Positions 24,501-33,680 are shown, counted from the stretch's first letter. The stretch: DNA of 64,000 bases from Arcuatula senhousia (GCA_963971305.1 OZ020308.1:28425275-28489274), one strand, 5' to 3'. Program-made: numbers and translations. The notes: generated by a model not told the origin, from the sequence alone.

Positions 24501-24590
24501 GACTCCAAAATTTTGTTCATTTTTATTGAATTGTTAATGAAAATTACCAATTACAAGGAGAAATACATTTGTACAAAATAAATGTGATAA
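21590..24590 (+). repeat. Segmental duplication, copy 1 (contains GPCR gene)
   Basis: Aligns in the same orientation with about 47780-51160. Homology begins in the AT-rich 5' flank (CTTTTCCACTACATCC, GATATTTTATGAAA), runs through the 5' region and whole coding sequence, and resumes in the 3' flank (AACTTTCTTTAAAATTTGCC, CAATTACAAGG). The second copy has gained repeats at about 50370-50910. Confidence 0.8.
22598..24133 (+). CDS. Rhodopsin-like (class A) orphan GPCR, intronless
   Basis: This encodes 511 residues from the first ATG; an upstream in-frame GTG at 22565 is unlikely to be the start. Seven membrane segments can be placed: TM1 about 4-27, TM2 38-62, TM3 75-98, TM4 119-138, TM5 163-186, TM6 435-460, TM7 475-495. 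Class A marks include SLSD in TM2 (D49), Cys75 and Cys149 positioned for the TM3-ECL2 disulfide, ERL at 99-101 in place of DRY, and NPLLDFVIY at 484-492 in place of NPxxY. TM6 has TYLP where CWxP is usual. The third intracellular loop is very long (about 245 residues), hydrophilic and Lys/Ser-rich. The tail is short and ends in Cys-Cys-Lys. The ligand cannot be told from sequence. AATAAA at 24494 is a candidate polyadenylation signal. A damaged paralogue lies 26 kb downstream. Confidence 0.85.
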   Translation: MKNIYIVAYMLVAVIILWLHGIAIYVAVKTKELRKNRFLLLTLYLSLSDFTCGTSVIYAGVVSIVGQYSPVLFQCMLSRRLIGACFLSSLYISLIISIERLNYTFVYKNTVFTILTSDKFIIVSLVFIHMLTFMKFGLETLNDPNQAACSYQYTYSNRFVNSEDVLLFVVILVIIYFCVLLILRLKGKVKVITSKNVTTPSTVRMPDIKYGIPVEFRRRKKKATTKNVIFEKTESVEIEDGMGIENLRLQKWKTQLRTSSCMFNKITKMNLAEKKCSRDVSFPLKESHPSTSKNSHNHDNEVANVESNDQQKTVTVVENRKAKEYSVSIHQKRCEIGGNVTTETYRFNTVAALAMEPKDNISLIYTDNSIGEVFPLERQSTNTSGRYFTPVKDLRRNERSSSIGTSEPRTSCHNINKTRGNSMNYTKQIERKFRKSIITLIVTIVALLLTYLPRFCAVIFVRINGIETTPSSLLQFGNFCCLLNPLLDFVIYILRLPRYRSIILKRLRCCK

Positions 24591-24591
24591 G

Positions 24592-24830
24592 AAAATTACA
24601 GATCCCATTGATCAAGAGAAAAGACAAAACATAGAAGACACACCTGTAAAATTATAGATCTGAATGGTCTTGGATTGGTTTTGGCATTTAAAATAAAATG
24701 GTGGGTAAAATCAGATTTTATGGCGCGCAAAACCTTCCTCTTTCCTTGCAATCTTAGGGTCCGGTTTTAACATACAACGCAATATGGTTGTAAAGACATA
24801 ATAATTTTTCCACTAGTTACTGATATCGAT
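24592..24830 (+). repeat. Dispersed ~230-bp repeat, copy 2
   Basis: Diverged match to 8675-8910 and 27508-27725: AAGACAAAACATAGAAGAC, TGGCATTTAAAATAAAATGG, GGCGCGCAAAACC, CTTTCCTTGCAATCTTAGGG, GGTCCGG. Confidence 0.55.
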
Positions 24831-24954
24831 GAAAGTCATTTTAATGGGCCGTATGAGATGTATTTTTCGTAACCGTGGTCCAACAGTCTGTGATATGTAT
24901 TTCTTGGTTCCTAACATTTAGCAAATTTATCTTTTTCCAAATTGTATTTTGTTC

Positions 24955-25035
24955 GGGGTCCGGGTGGCGAATATGCCAATAGCAACGGTAACCTTGTCGG
25001 TAAAAGTCTACTAAAGAGCGCGCAGAAACCTGACA
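24955..25035 (+). repeat. SINE head fragment
   Basis: GGGTCCGGGTGGCGAATATG and CTTGTCGGTAAAAGTCTACT match the head of the SINE at 6407. It stops where the ribozyme array begins. Confidence 0.55.
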
Positions 25036-25319
25036 TCGGAATAATACCAAAACTGCCGAACGAATATTATGACTAAGACGAACCTATATCTGGGGTAGGA
25101 AGAACCTTAGGGTTTTGACAATTGAGAAATTTAAACGGGTAATTGACAAACTGATTACCCCTTTGGTACACTTTTGCTTCTTTAATGTGTTTGCCAACAC
25201 AAAAAGTGTTAATGCGAGAGCGGTCTTACCTCGGGGAACTAAAACTCCACTAGCACCGCTAACCATCTCTGATGTTAGAAATAAACATTACAACAAAAAT
25301 CAAGACAATAAATGTTGCT

Positions 25320-25366
25320 ACGCCTGGTGCGCGTTTCATCTATTCATGACTACTCAAAGGCGTTCG
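25320..25366 (-). ncRNA. Hammerhead ribozyme, unit 1, core broken
   Basis: On the minus strand stem I pairs perfectly (ACGCCT with AGGCGT). The CUGAUGA box is scrambled to TTTGAGTAG and CGAAA has become TGAAA. Self-cleavage is not expected. Confidence 0.6.
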
Positions 25367-25676
25367 ACCAAACGTTGAAAATGCGAAAGACCATATGAAT
25401 ATGAAAAACAAAGGACAATGATACCAAAATTGCCGAACGAGAAACGCAATTATGACTATGACCAACCTATCTCTGGGTGAGAATAAAAACTCACAGTTTT
25501 AACAATTTAGAAATTTAAACGTGTAATTTGAAGCTTTGATATGATTGTCAACACAAAAAGTGTTGATGCCGGAGCGAGCTTACCTCGGAGATTTTAAAAT
25601 TTCATAATCATCGCTAATCATCACGGATGCATTTTAGAAATGAAAATTACAACAAAGTGTCAGATAATTATTTTTT

Positions 25677-25726
25677 ACGCATAACGCATGTTTCGTCTAT
25701 TCAAGACTCATCAGAAGTGCTCTACC
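25677..25726 (-). ncRNA. Hammerhead ribozyme, unit 2, core intact
   Basis: Minus strand: CTGATGAG, stem II GTCT/AGAC with loop TGAAT, CGAAAC, tiny stem III, then GTT as cleavage triplet. Stem I has two mismatches and stem III is weak (A-U, C-G), so activity may be low or need dimeric RNA. Confidence 0.65.
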
Positions 25727-26029
25727 AAAATATGAAAATGAAAAACACCATTTGAATATGAAGAGCAAAGAACAATAATACCAAAAAGCCGAACGAAAAA
25801 CCAAATTGTGACAAGGACCAACCTATGTCTGGAGTAGGAAGAACCTAAGGGCTTTGACAATTTAAAAATTCAAACGGGCAATTAAAAGCTTTGATGTGTT
25901 CGTCAACACAAAAAGTGTTGATGCCGGAGCGGGCTAACATTTGGGATTTAAAGATGCAGCAACAGCGCTAACCATCATGGAAAGTTTGAAATAAAAATCA
26001 TAAAAAAGTTCCAGACAATAAAGTTTGCT

Positions 26030-26077
26030 TCGCCTGACGAGCATTTCGTCTGTTCAAGACTCATCAGAGGGGCTCTA
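26030..26077 (-). ncRNA. Hammerhead ribozyme, unit 3, best preserved
   Basis: Minus strand: CTGATGAG, stem II GTCT/AGAC with loop TGAAC, CGAAA, three-pair stem III with a two-base loop, cleavage triplet GTC, stem I GCCCCT with AGGCGA (one internal mismatch). All conserved core bases of the hammerhead are present. Very short stem III is common in animal hammerheads, which often act as dimers. Confidence 0.7.
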
Positions 26078-26334
26078 GTTAAAATTGAAAATTCCAAACA
26101 CCAAATGAATATATCATGTGTGTAAAGAGCAAAGAACAATAATACAAAAAATGCCGAACGAGAAACCAAATTATGACTAAAACATGCCTATGTCAGCGAT
26201 AGGAAGAACCTTAGGGATTGACGATTTAGAAATTTGAACGGATAATTTAAAGCTTTGATATATTCAACGACAACGGAACGAGCAATCCAAAGCTGCCCGC
26301 ACCGTGAATAGGCTAACAATAATTTGTGGTGTAA

Positions 26335-26580
26335 ACTTTTAAGGGGACTAAAGGTCGTGCGATTCTGATAGAGCGACTGAGGTGTATACCATAGGTGGTT
26401 AAGTAGGATAGCTGTCGTTCAGCCAGACTACTGACCATAGTGGGTCAACATGTTTGGAGAGTGCAACGCTTCAAACAAGTATAAGATCCATTTCTTAACC
26501 ACTAAGAAGTGCATTTTCCATTGTGGTTTTTATAAATTTCCTACTGTTGATGTTGGCTTTGTTGGGCACACCTATTACAC
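26335..26580 (+). repeat. SINE body fragment joined to CCATTGTGG repeat
   Basis: ACTGACCATAGTGGGTCAAC and GGAGAGTGCAACGCTTC match the SINE body at about 6600-6650. From 26517 the sequence changes to the CCATTGTGGTTTTTATAAAT repeat seen at 10802 and 50372. Confidence 0.55.
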
Positions 26581-27009
26581 ACTCGACGTTACTCGACAAA
26601 AGGATAAGCCTAAAACGGAGAGCCCTTATTTCATGATTATCATTATTCACTATAACGCAGTGCAGAGTAACAAAAAAAAAATTATAAACACGAAATTTCA
26701 TTTCGTCATACAACTGTTTTAAAGAAAAATAGCCTTTTAAGGATCTACCAATAGTAACACGAGCCCGGGCTCGATCCGTTTCAATTTACACAAGCTTCAA
26801 TGAACATACATTGACATTCAAATGTAGTTCCTTCAGCGCGGCGGTCAATTTGGCTGCGTACGTCTGATTTGCTTCCGTGTTTTTATCACGCAAATGAAAA
26901 GGTAAGAGGGTTGCAAAAGTTGCCGCGACCAAACAGGTGAAATTTCAAATAAGTCTTAAAACTGTAGGTAAAAAATAAAACAAAAAAATTGATTTTCTAT
27001 ACATAAGTA
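26581..27009. other. Unassigned stretch
   Basis: No gene or repeat recognised. Confidence 0.35.
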
Positions 27010-27165
27010 TGTCCTTGCAACACTGACTATATGGGTTATAGGAAGGCGACGCATATGAAAGGATGATAAAATGAACACAAAACATAAAATGATAATTAGA
27101 AAAATTGGTTGGGGTTGGAGAGAAAAAACAGTCAATATAGAAGATAGAAGAACGAGGGAAAGGTT
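27010..27165 (-). repeat. SINE 3' half, inverted
   Basis: On the minus strand ATCCTTTCATATGCGTCGCC, CTATAACCCATATAG and GTGTTGCAAGGA follow the order of the SINE end at 6810-6880. Confidence 0.5.
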
Positions 27166-27507
27166 GGTCGCAGCTGAAAATTTAGTGTTGCACTTCTTAG
27201 CGGTCATTACCTTTGCGCCGCAACGTACGATTTCTATACATTGAGTTTATAAACAGATGTACATGTGAAATTAAATAAATAATTAATGATTATATAAAGT
27301 ATCTTTCAAGATCACAAATAATTTAATGTTTTTTTATTTTTATTTTTTGTGTGTACTTAAAAGGTCTAAAATAATCAGTTTCTAAGTACTAGTAATTATA
27401 ATGATCTACATACACAAAAAGAAGAACGGCGCTTTGTATATATTTATTAATTTTTCATAATTAGTAATATTTTTCAAAATTTGATTTTTTTGTAAATAAA
27501 GGTAATA

Positions 27508-27725
27508 TCAAAAGTACCAAAATTGGGGAATCAATCTCAAAAGTTCATACGATAAGACAAAACAAGGAAGACATACCGGAAAAATGAAGGTTGCAATGGT
27601 CCTGACTTGGTACAGGCAGTTGAAAAATAAATGGTCGATTAAACAAAGTTTTAAGGCGCGCCAAACCTCCCCCTTCCCTTGCGATCTTTGGGTCTAGTAG
27701 CTATAGTTACACAAAGTATAACAGG
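27508..27725 (+). repeat. Dispersed ~230-bp repeat, copy 3
   Basis: Closest to copy 1: AATCAATCTCAAAAGTTCAT, GCAATGGTCCTGACTTGG, GGCGCGCCAAACC, CCCTTCCCTTGCGATCTTTG. Confidence 0.6.
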
Positions 27726-28126
27726 TTTGTGAAACATAAGGGCTTTATTCCTTCCTTTTCACGATGGACAGGTAGTTCAGGAATCAAGAGGTACTTTTCT
27801 GATTGCAGTATATATGATTTGTATTTATTATTTGTTTGATAGAAGCAAAGGTGTACCAAAGGGGTAATCAGTATCATAAAACCGTAAAGACAGAGACAAA
27901 ACCGGCAGACAAAAATCATCATAACAAAACAAACCACATAACAACATAAAACACAAATACACATAACAACAAAACCGCATTCAGCAACGCGAACTCAAGT
28001 CGAAACGAGAGTGAACTCAGGTGCTCCGGAAGAGTAAGCAGTTCCTGCTTGCTATAGCACACCCGTCACGTTGCCAAAGATCGATTAAGTGTTGGTCAAA
28101 TCCGGTAAGGTTGACATTACAAAACT

Positions 28127-29893
28127 CTATGTCAAACCAACATCTGTGCTCATCTGTGAGATAGAAATCCCGTATTTGTATACAAGCACATGATGTCGTC
28201 CGTAAAATTTCTTGAGTGATGACAACAACCTGGGAGCAACGTACCCCTGTGTTAACAATTTGCTTGTCAGCCGTGTGGCTCTATCAAGGAAGTCGTTATA
28301 CTCCCCACATGCTCTGGAATAGCGAATCAATTGTGATACGTAAACTCCATATGCTGGAGCGGACGGAATGTTGCTACACAGAAAGGGAAAGTTAACTATT
28401 GGAAAGTTGAAGTCATCACGTTTGTCATAGAGCTTTGTACAAAGCCTTCCTTGTGTGTCAATTTCGAGAAATAGATCCAGATATGAAGCGGACCTCCTAG
28501 AATCTGTAGTGTCCTTTATCTCAAGTTCCTTCGGATATATGAGATGTAAATAGTCACCAAATCGAGGATTGTTTAGTGAAAGGACATCATCAATATAACG
28601 AAATGTGAGATTGAAGGATAAAGCAAGTTTGCGGTCCTTTTTGTCTAGAAGTGATTGTAAGAAGTCCGCTTCATATGAATGAAGAAACAAATCGGCAAGC
28701 AATGGTGCACAATTTGTGCCCATTGGGATACCTATTGTTTGCTGAAAAACATGTCCACCAAACTGTACAAATATGTTGTCGATTAGAAAGTTGAGCATTT
28801 CTATTATTTGATCTTCTGTAAATTTGTTTTTCTTGCTAGACTCTTGGATGACAAAGTAAGTCTTTTTATAACCGACTACCAAATACTTGTACCTGCGTTT
28901 TCCGTTCTTTTTGATAAAGCTACGTTTAATCAACTGTGCCAAACGAGATTTTAGTTGTGAATGTGGAATTGAAGTATACAATGTAGAGAAATCAAACGTT
29001 TTAATGCTATTATATGATGAAAATGACTTAGAATGGAGATTTTCCATCAGTTCTTTAGAATTTTTGAGAATCCACATTTGATTGACGCCATTTCTAGAGT
29101 AACAACAATCGAAATAGTTTTGAATGCTTGATTTTATTGCCGTCAATATTGATGTTAACAAAACTGAAAGAGGTTTAGTTGTACATTTGGATGACCCAGC
29201 AATAAATCGTTGCTTGTATGGAGTTTTATGTAACTTTGGAATCCAATACAAGGATGGAACGTCATCGTTCTTTTTGTCAACAGAAATGCCAAAGGAAGAA
29301 ATGACAGAATTATGATTGTTGATTATTTCCTCCTTTGACAGTGTTGTTGCTGTATATGTGGTGCTTTTGCTAGTACAACCAACCCCTAATTCAGCTGTTA
29401 AACAATCAATATAGTGTCTTTTGCATACAAAAATGATGTTGCTAGGCGCTTTATCAGCAGGTACGACAACATATTTGTCGTGTAAGGTGGACAATGTCTT
29501 CGCAACATCAGGGTTGTTGAAAATAGATGTTGCCTTGGTGCTCATCGAGCCTTTCAAAGAGTGAATCCTGTTCAAAACCAACGACCTCACAGACTTTACC
29601 CACTCAGAAAGAACGTCGCTTTCCTTTTCATGTTCTTTTTTGGCCCATTTTCTGGCATAGTCTTCAACTGAATCCATAATTATTTTGAAATTGTGGTTCC
29701 AGTTGATTGCTCTAGGCTCACGATATTTTGGTCCTTTGGCCAAAACATCGCGGAGTTGGTCATTTTCCACTATGTTGAGGTCTCCGGTAATGACGTGGCC
29801 AGAGGGACTATATTTAAATGGGGATTTGTCACAAGAACAGTCTGGTGGTTTTGCTTTGAGGTCGTTGATTTGGTAATCCCGCAAAACTTGTTT
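28127..29893 (-). CDS. Naiad reverse transcriptase with CxC linker and IFD region
   Basis: The frame is open from just after a TAG at 29896-29894 to a TAG at 28129. There is no ATG at the start, because this is the C-terminal part of a longer interrupted protein. Numbering from the TTG at 29884 (585 residues): linker CSC at 16-18 with GHVITGDL at 29-36; RT finger region WIPKLHK at 214-220; motif A DFSTLYTSIP at 298-307; an insertion-in-fingers-like stretch with YKYLVVGYKKTYFVIQ at about 332-347; motif B GIPMGTNCAPLLADLF at 385-400; catalytic YIDD at 430-433; thumb segment FLCSNIPSAP near 501. All RT residues needed for catalysis appear intact. Cysteines are encoded by normal codons, so this copy is not one of the reported selenocysteine-encoding bivalve Naiads. 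It lies in the same frame as the upstream endonuclease part. Confidence 0.85.
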   Translation of the reverse strand, partial: KQVLRDYQINDLKAKPPDCSCDKSPFKYSPSGHVITGDLNIVENDQLRDVLAKGPKYREPRAINWNHNFKIIMDSVEDYARKWAKKEHEKESDVLSEWVKSVRSLVLNRIHSLKGSMSTKATSIFNNPDVAKTLSTLHDKYVVVPADKAPSNIIFVCKRHYIDCLTAELGVGCTSKSTTYTATTLSKEEIINNHNSVISSFGISVDKKNDDVPSLYWIPKLHKTPYKQRFIAGSSKCTTKPLSVLLTSILTAIKSSIQNYFDCCYSRNGVNQMWILKNSKELMENLHSKSFSSYNSIKTFDFSTLYTSIPHSQLKSRLAQLIKRSFIKKNGKRRYKYLVVGYKKTYFVIQESSKKNKFTEDQIIEMLNFLIDNIFVQFGGHVFQQTIGIPMGTNCAPLLADLFLHSYEADFLQSLLDKKDRKLALSFNLTFRYIDDVLSLNNPRFGDYLHLIYPKELEIKDTTDSRRSASYLDLFLEIDTQGRLCTKLYDKRDDFNFPIVNFPFLCSNIPSAPAYGVYVSQLIRYSRACGEYNDFLDRATRLTSKLLTQGYVAPRLLSSLKKFYGRHHVLVYKYGISISQMSTDVGLT

Positions 29894-29905
29894 CTAGTTA
29901 AATAC

Positions 29906-30778
29906 CTAAGGTGCAATGGTGGGAGTATAGGAATAAGAAATGACGGGAACACTTGTGTCTTTGAAATAAGAAGGGATATGTTCTGTAACAGATTTATGGT
30001 GTAAAATGTTTCCTAAATTTATGGCATCCAAACCTTTGTTTAAAAATGGAAGAGAAATGAAAGAGCGATTGTCCTTGTTGTTTTCGTGTGGAACACCGAC
30101 TGGTTTGAATAATCGGTTGTATCCAATGTCAAGAACAATGGATGTAAGACGGTACAGGTTGGATTTAAAATCAGTCACTGGATTTTCGAGACATTCTTTG
30201 TAAAGTGTGTGAAGTTTGGAAAGAGGAATAGAATACAATTTAGTGCGAATGTGATGAATCCCGAGAGGTTGTTGGATAGACGAAAGCAGTCCATTGATAG
30301 ACACGTCATGTACCTTCGGTGAATTGTACTTCCGATGTCCATGACTGCGTTTGCGCCTTTCCTGCTGTTCAAAATGATTCATCACATTCACGTCATTGCA
30401 TCTTGGACTTGATAAGTTCCCTAAACTGCCAATGTTGTCGTTGCAACCATAAGGTAAAGCGGTGCCCAACCTTCTAATCCAGAATTCTTCTCGTTGTTTT
30501 CGAAATGGCGTACTTAAAGTGGGATTGTTGGTGGTATGGTATATTTTTTCAAGAATGCGGACTTTCATGGACAAGATGGAATGGTCCGGTTGATTAAAAT
30601 GTTGGTAAATGAAAGGGAATTTGTCGGTGTTAATGCCGGATCTGTGACCACTTATACGGGCATTCAATCTGCCTTTAGTCTCCCCAACATATATCAATCC
30701 GCATAAAGTGCATTCTAGTGCGTAAATAACGTTTGAAGATGTACAGTTTCTTCCTATTCTAATTCTTATTTTGTAAGA
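29906..30778 (-). CDS. Naiad GIY-YIG endonuclease domain (N-terminal part)
   Basis: The frame is open for 290 codons between a TAA at 30781-30779 and a TAG at 29908-29906. The endonuclease core starts near residue 11: CTSSNVIYALECTLCG, then IYVGET, then RLNARISGHR with the catalytic Arg, HFNQPDHS supplying two His, and REEFWIRRLG with the catalytic Glu. The Cys and His residues form the CCHH zinc motif of Penelope-type endonucleases. Downstream lies a ~190-residue connector. This frame and the RT frame are identical, separated by two TAG codons 12 bases apart. Upstream, THLMRKKDRAEQQFRKCYD (about 30842-30770) and REINIHLCYSD (about 30955-30915) look like further N-terminal protein in shifted frames. 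So at least one and probably two frameshifts precede the endonuclease. Confidence 0.8.
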   Translation of the reverse strand, partial: SYKIRIRIGRNCTSSNVIYALECTLCGLIYVGETKGRLNARISGHRSGINTDKFPFIYQHFNQPDHSILSMKVRILEKIYHTTNNPTLSTPFRKQREEFWIRRLGTALPYGCNDNIGSLGNLSSPRCNDVNVMNHFEQQERRKRSHGHRKYNSPKVHDVSINGLLSSIQQPLGIHHIRTKLYSIPLSKLHTLYKECLENPVTDFKSNLYRLTSIVLDIGYNRLFKPVGVPHENNKDNRSFISLPFLNKGLDAINLGNILHHKSVTEHIPSYFKDTSVPVISYSYTPTIAP

Positions 30779-30989
30779 TTAAATCATAGCATTTTCGGAA
30801 TTGTTGCTCAGCACGATCTTTTTTTCTCATTAAGTGGGTGCATCTTTTGAAAATAGCAAAAAGGACTTGACAAATGAGCTAAAACATCTAGTGATGGGAC
30901 TGGATAGGGAAGTTAATCACTATAACAAAGGTGAATGTTGATTTCTCTAGCGGGTATCAATATATAAGGTTTTTATGGAAAGCGATAGG

Positions 30990-31165
30990 TATCTTCATAC
31001 TTCGGACTTCGGAGTTCAGATTTCGGACTTCTTACTTCAGACTTCAGACTTCTTAGTTCAATAATTCAGACTTCTTATTTCAGACTTGGAACTTCTTACT
31101 TCCGACTTCAAACTTCTCAGTTTAGAATTCAGATTTCAGTGTTCAGAGTTACGACTTCAGAGTTT
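30990..31165. repeat. Degenerate TTC-rich minisatellite
   Basis: Variants of ACTTCAGACTTC and ACTTCTTACTTC recur at 10-12 bp and longer spacing. The Naiad 5' end lies immediately to the left. The first ~100 bp, including AAGCGATAGGTATCTTCATA, recur in inverted orientation at 40640-40762. Confidence 0.7.
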
Positions 31166-32582
31166 TGATAAGTAATACTATATAAACTTACATTTCTTTA
31201 ATCAGATTTTAATGCGCGCCAAAATCAAAACTCGTTAGTTTCTAATTATGTTTTTGCAAGACACTTGATTCGGGTCGAAAAAATTATTTTCCATTGCTTC
31301 GCGGCTAGATTTCTTATTTTACAATTACTGCAATTATATATTATAGGATCTTAATGCCAGACAAGTTTTAGCTTTTCAAAAAGCTGGGGAAGCTTCGCTG
31401 TAGCGGCATTTAAAGGAAAGGAAAGTGTATATCGGTTTATATTTAAAAATGACAAGTCACTGGTCTACCAGAACTTGATAGAATGTATTAGGAACATGCC
31501 TATAATTACAACGCATAAGAAATATTACCGTGAGCTGAAGGTCATTTTATAAGAAAACAACCGATTTCTGTTTAATGTTCAATTTCTCTATTATAGTTGC
31601 TTTAAGGATCAGTGGCCATTAAAAATGATATCTTATAACGCCAATAAGTTATTACTGAGTCTGTGTCTAATTGGTCTAATTAAATGATTTTTGAGGACGA
31701 ATAGTAATGGCTAACTATATATGGAAGATATATGTTGCATGCGTCTTATGAAAGTTGGTCAACCGAATGAAAATGAGTTTCGGGTATAAAATTGCTTGCC
31801 AAAAAAAAAGGACATTATAAGAGGTAGCTAAATGTTCGCGTCTATAAAGGGACAATTACATGAATTTGCCTGGAAAACTGTGATATATTTCTTTTACACG
31901 GCAGTCTTAAGATATTCGGTAAACAAGAAGCAGAAGGGTAACGAACAAAAAATGCTTGATATAGAAGAAATTTATACTTGGCAAATGACATATAGTTGCC
32001 GAAAACCTGCGATGAGGAATTTTTGTGACGCCACAGCACCACTATGCAAGACGAGGGATATTGAAAAAGTCTCTCTAATTAGTCGCTATATTTGCAAACA
32101 TTGCAAGTGAATTCTTAAATAAACTGTACGTGCACAAGTATTGGTAACTCGACCATAGTTGTTCCAGGTACTTACACCACGAGGAGGTACTGGTCGGAAT
32201 TCTGGAAGACAACTTTTGAGCACGGTGCATTATGCTTTTATAAGACCAAAGTGTTGCCAAACAAAAAAGCTTATATTTGGTTGAAAATGCACATCAAAAG
32301 AAACATAAAAATAATATGGACTTGTAAATCATATGATTAATCTGTTGATTACAATAAAATTGATGTAATCTATTGTTGCTCAACGATCAATAAATATCAC
32401 GTGATATTTTAGTGGATTTGTCGAGGTCCCCTGGTCAAAGAAATTTTAATCAACGGTAAACATTAAATTGTACCGTGTCCAGTTCTGCAGTACACATAAT
32501 AGCCTTATCATGATCAAATCGTCTCTTCTCCGTAACTGATTCACGATTATAGTTATTGGTTAAGCCAATGAAACGAATTGTT
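31166..32582. other. No recognisable gene
   Basis: A 92-codon plus frame at 31832-32110 has no resemblance I can name. No repeat assigned. Confidence 0.35.
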
Positions 32583-32636
32583 ACTTTTGTAACCTTATTA
32601 AACAGCCAAACTTTTGTAACCTTATTAAACAGCCAA
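32583..32636 (+). repeat. 27-bp perfect tandem duplication
   Basis: ACTTTTGTAACCTTATTAAA followed by CAGCCAA occurs twice head to tail. 32637-33167 next to it has nothing recognisable. Confidence 0.8.
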
Positions 32637-33167
32637 TCAACGCGTTCATAAGTGATTGATTATTTCAAGATGGCGTGAATATCCTATTAAATTAATAGCT
32701 TCGCACCTTGATGCGAAGCAAAAATGTACGTTGTAGGGTGAGACCAGATGGTTGTTTAAAAATGACTTTAAACATAGTAAAATATATCTTGGGTTGAAAA
32801 ACACGAACCACGATGTTGAATTATTAATTATTTGCTAAGTTTGGATAGCTGAAACGTAGTAGATCATATATTTTTTCACGTTTTTGTCAAAAAAAATTGT
32901 CCCCTGAATTACATTTTATTATTTTAATTTTGTAACAAAAATCAGTTTCTATTATACCTGAGTCCAACGAAGTTGGGAAGGTGAAATAGCATTTGGTACA
33001 TTCTCACGTACGTTCGTTCGTACATATTTACGTACATACGTGTCAATAATTTTGTCGATATCCTCGGTGCTGGATTTGGCTTCCTTGTTCGAACGTTTTG
33101 GTTTTGAGTACTTTTCGTTTTCAACAGTTTGGAAATTTGACCTTCCAATGTTTTGATTATAATGCTA

Positions 33168-33360
33168 CTGATGAGAGGTTGCTCCTTGATATATCAATAT
33201 ATAGCATATCCAAATAAGCCGTTTATACCCGCGTTTTGGTATTTGTAATTTTGAAACCACTAGGCGATAACCGCTGCTGATGGACCCGGGGTCCCCGAGG
33301 GTAATCACAAGCCTGGTCGTTTATACCCAGGTTTTGGTATTTGTAACTTTGGAACCACAA
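33168..33360 (+). repeat. Repeat with relic hammerhead core
   Basis: ACTGATGAGAGGTTGCTCCTT followed by GATATATCAATATATAGC aligns with 39770-39820, where the hammerhead core is better kept. The following CCGTTTATACCCGCGTTTTG, GGTATTTGTAA and GGAACCACAAATT segments are duplicated at 33225 and 33320. Confidence 0.45.
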
Positions 33361-33399
33361 ATTATAAAAGGGTAATATTTAGTCCATGGGTACATCTTT

Positions 33400-33680
33400 G
33401 ATAATAGTCAGCATCAGTACCAAAATAAGGTGACATTGACCTACATTTTTCGCATGAATGACTCAGGTTAAAGTTTTAATCAAGATGCATATTTCAACAA
33501 CTGCCAGTGATGGAGGAATGCTATAGGGTCAGTGAGTACATCTTGATGGTACTCAGCATTCGTACCAAAATATGCACCTAGGCCTATATTTTCCTCATGC
33601 ATAACTCAGGTTAAACTTTGAGATTTTTAAGGTCCATATCTCAGTAGCTGCAAGTGGTACAGATATGAAATTATAATCTG
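33400..33680 (+). repeat. Degenerate tandem pair, ~165-bp units
   Basis: Two units share GTACCAAAATA, CCTACATTTT/CCTATATTTT, ATGACTCAGGTTAAA and the CAACTGCCAGTG/TAGCTGCAAGTG segment. The class is a mollusc-type dispersed repeat of unknown origin. 33681-34710 has no gene that I can support. Confidence 0.5.

Larger units (their letters stand above)
25041..26275 (-). repeat. Retrozyme-like tandem array of ~355-bp hammerhead units
   Basis: A partial unit (25041-25084) is followed by three complete units (25085-25467, 25468-25823, 25824-26188) and a partial one (26189-26275). Units share GCCGAACGA, GGAAGAACCT, a hairpin AACAC-AAAAA-GTGTT with GATGCCGGAGCG after it, and a minus-strand hammerhead motif. 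Predicted cleavage points at 25325/25326, 25682/25683 and 26035/26036 would release monomers of about 357 and 353 nt. Unit 1 is longer because of a 31-bp insert matching the Naiad 3' end. Head-to-tail units of a few hundred bases with hammerheads match the described animal retrozymes. No protein is encoded. Confidence 0.75.
27838..30975 (-). mobile_element. Naiad-type Penelope-like retroelement, nearly full length
   Basis: A ~3.1-kb minus-strand copy: 5' part at 30975, N-terminal GIY-YIG endonuclease, CxC linker, reverse transcriptase, then a ~285-bp 3' tail ending at about 27838 (CCCCTTTGGTACACCTTTGC on the minus strand). Endonuclease before reverse transcriptase with a CxC linker is the diagnostic order of the Naiad/Chlamys clade, unlike canonical Penelope elements. 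Truncated tails at 15636, 43713, 53030, 56042 and 62655 and a 31-bp scrap at 25151 share the 3' end. The 5' flank is a TTC-rich minisatellite (30990-31165), which fits the reported microsatellite bias of this clade. Two TAG codons and N-terminal frameshifts make it inactive. Confidence 0.85.

Noticed and set aside
25041..26275. CRISPR-like or protein-coding repeat array
   Set aside because: Units are ~355 bp without spacers and have no conserved frame; hammerhead features explain the conservation.
28127..30778. Selenocysteine recoding in the Naiad, as reported for some clams
   Set aside because: The interrupting codons are TAG, not TGA, and conserved Cys positions use TGC/TGT.
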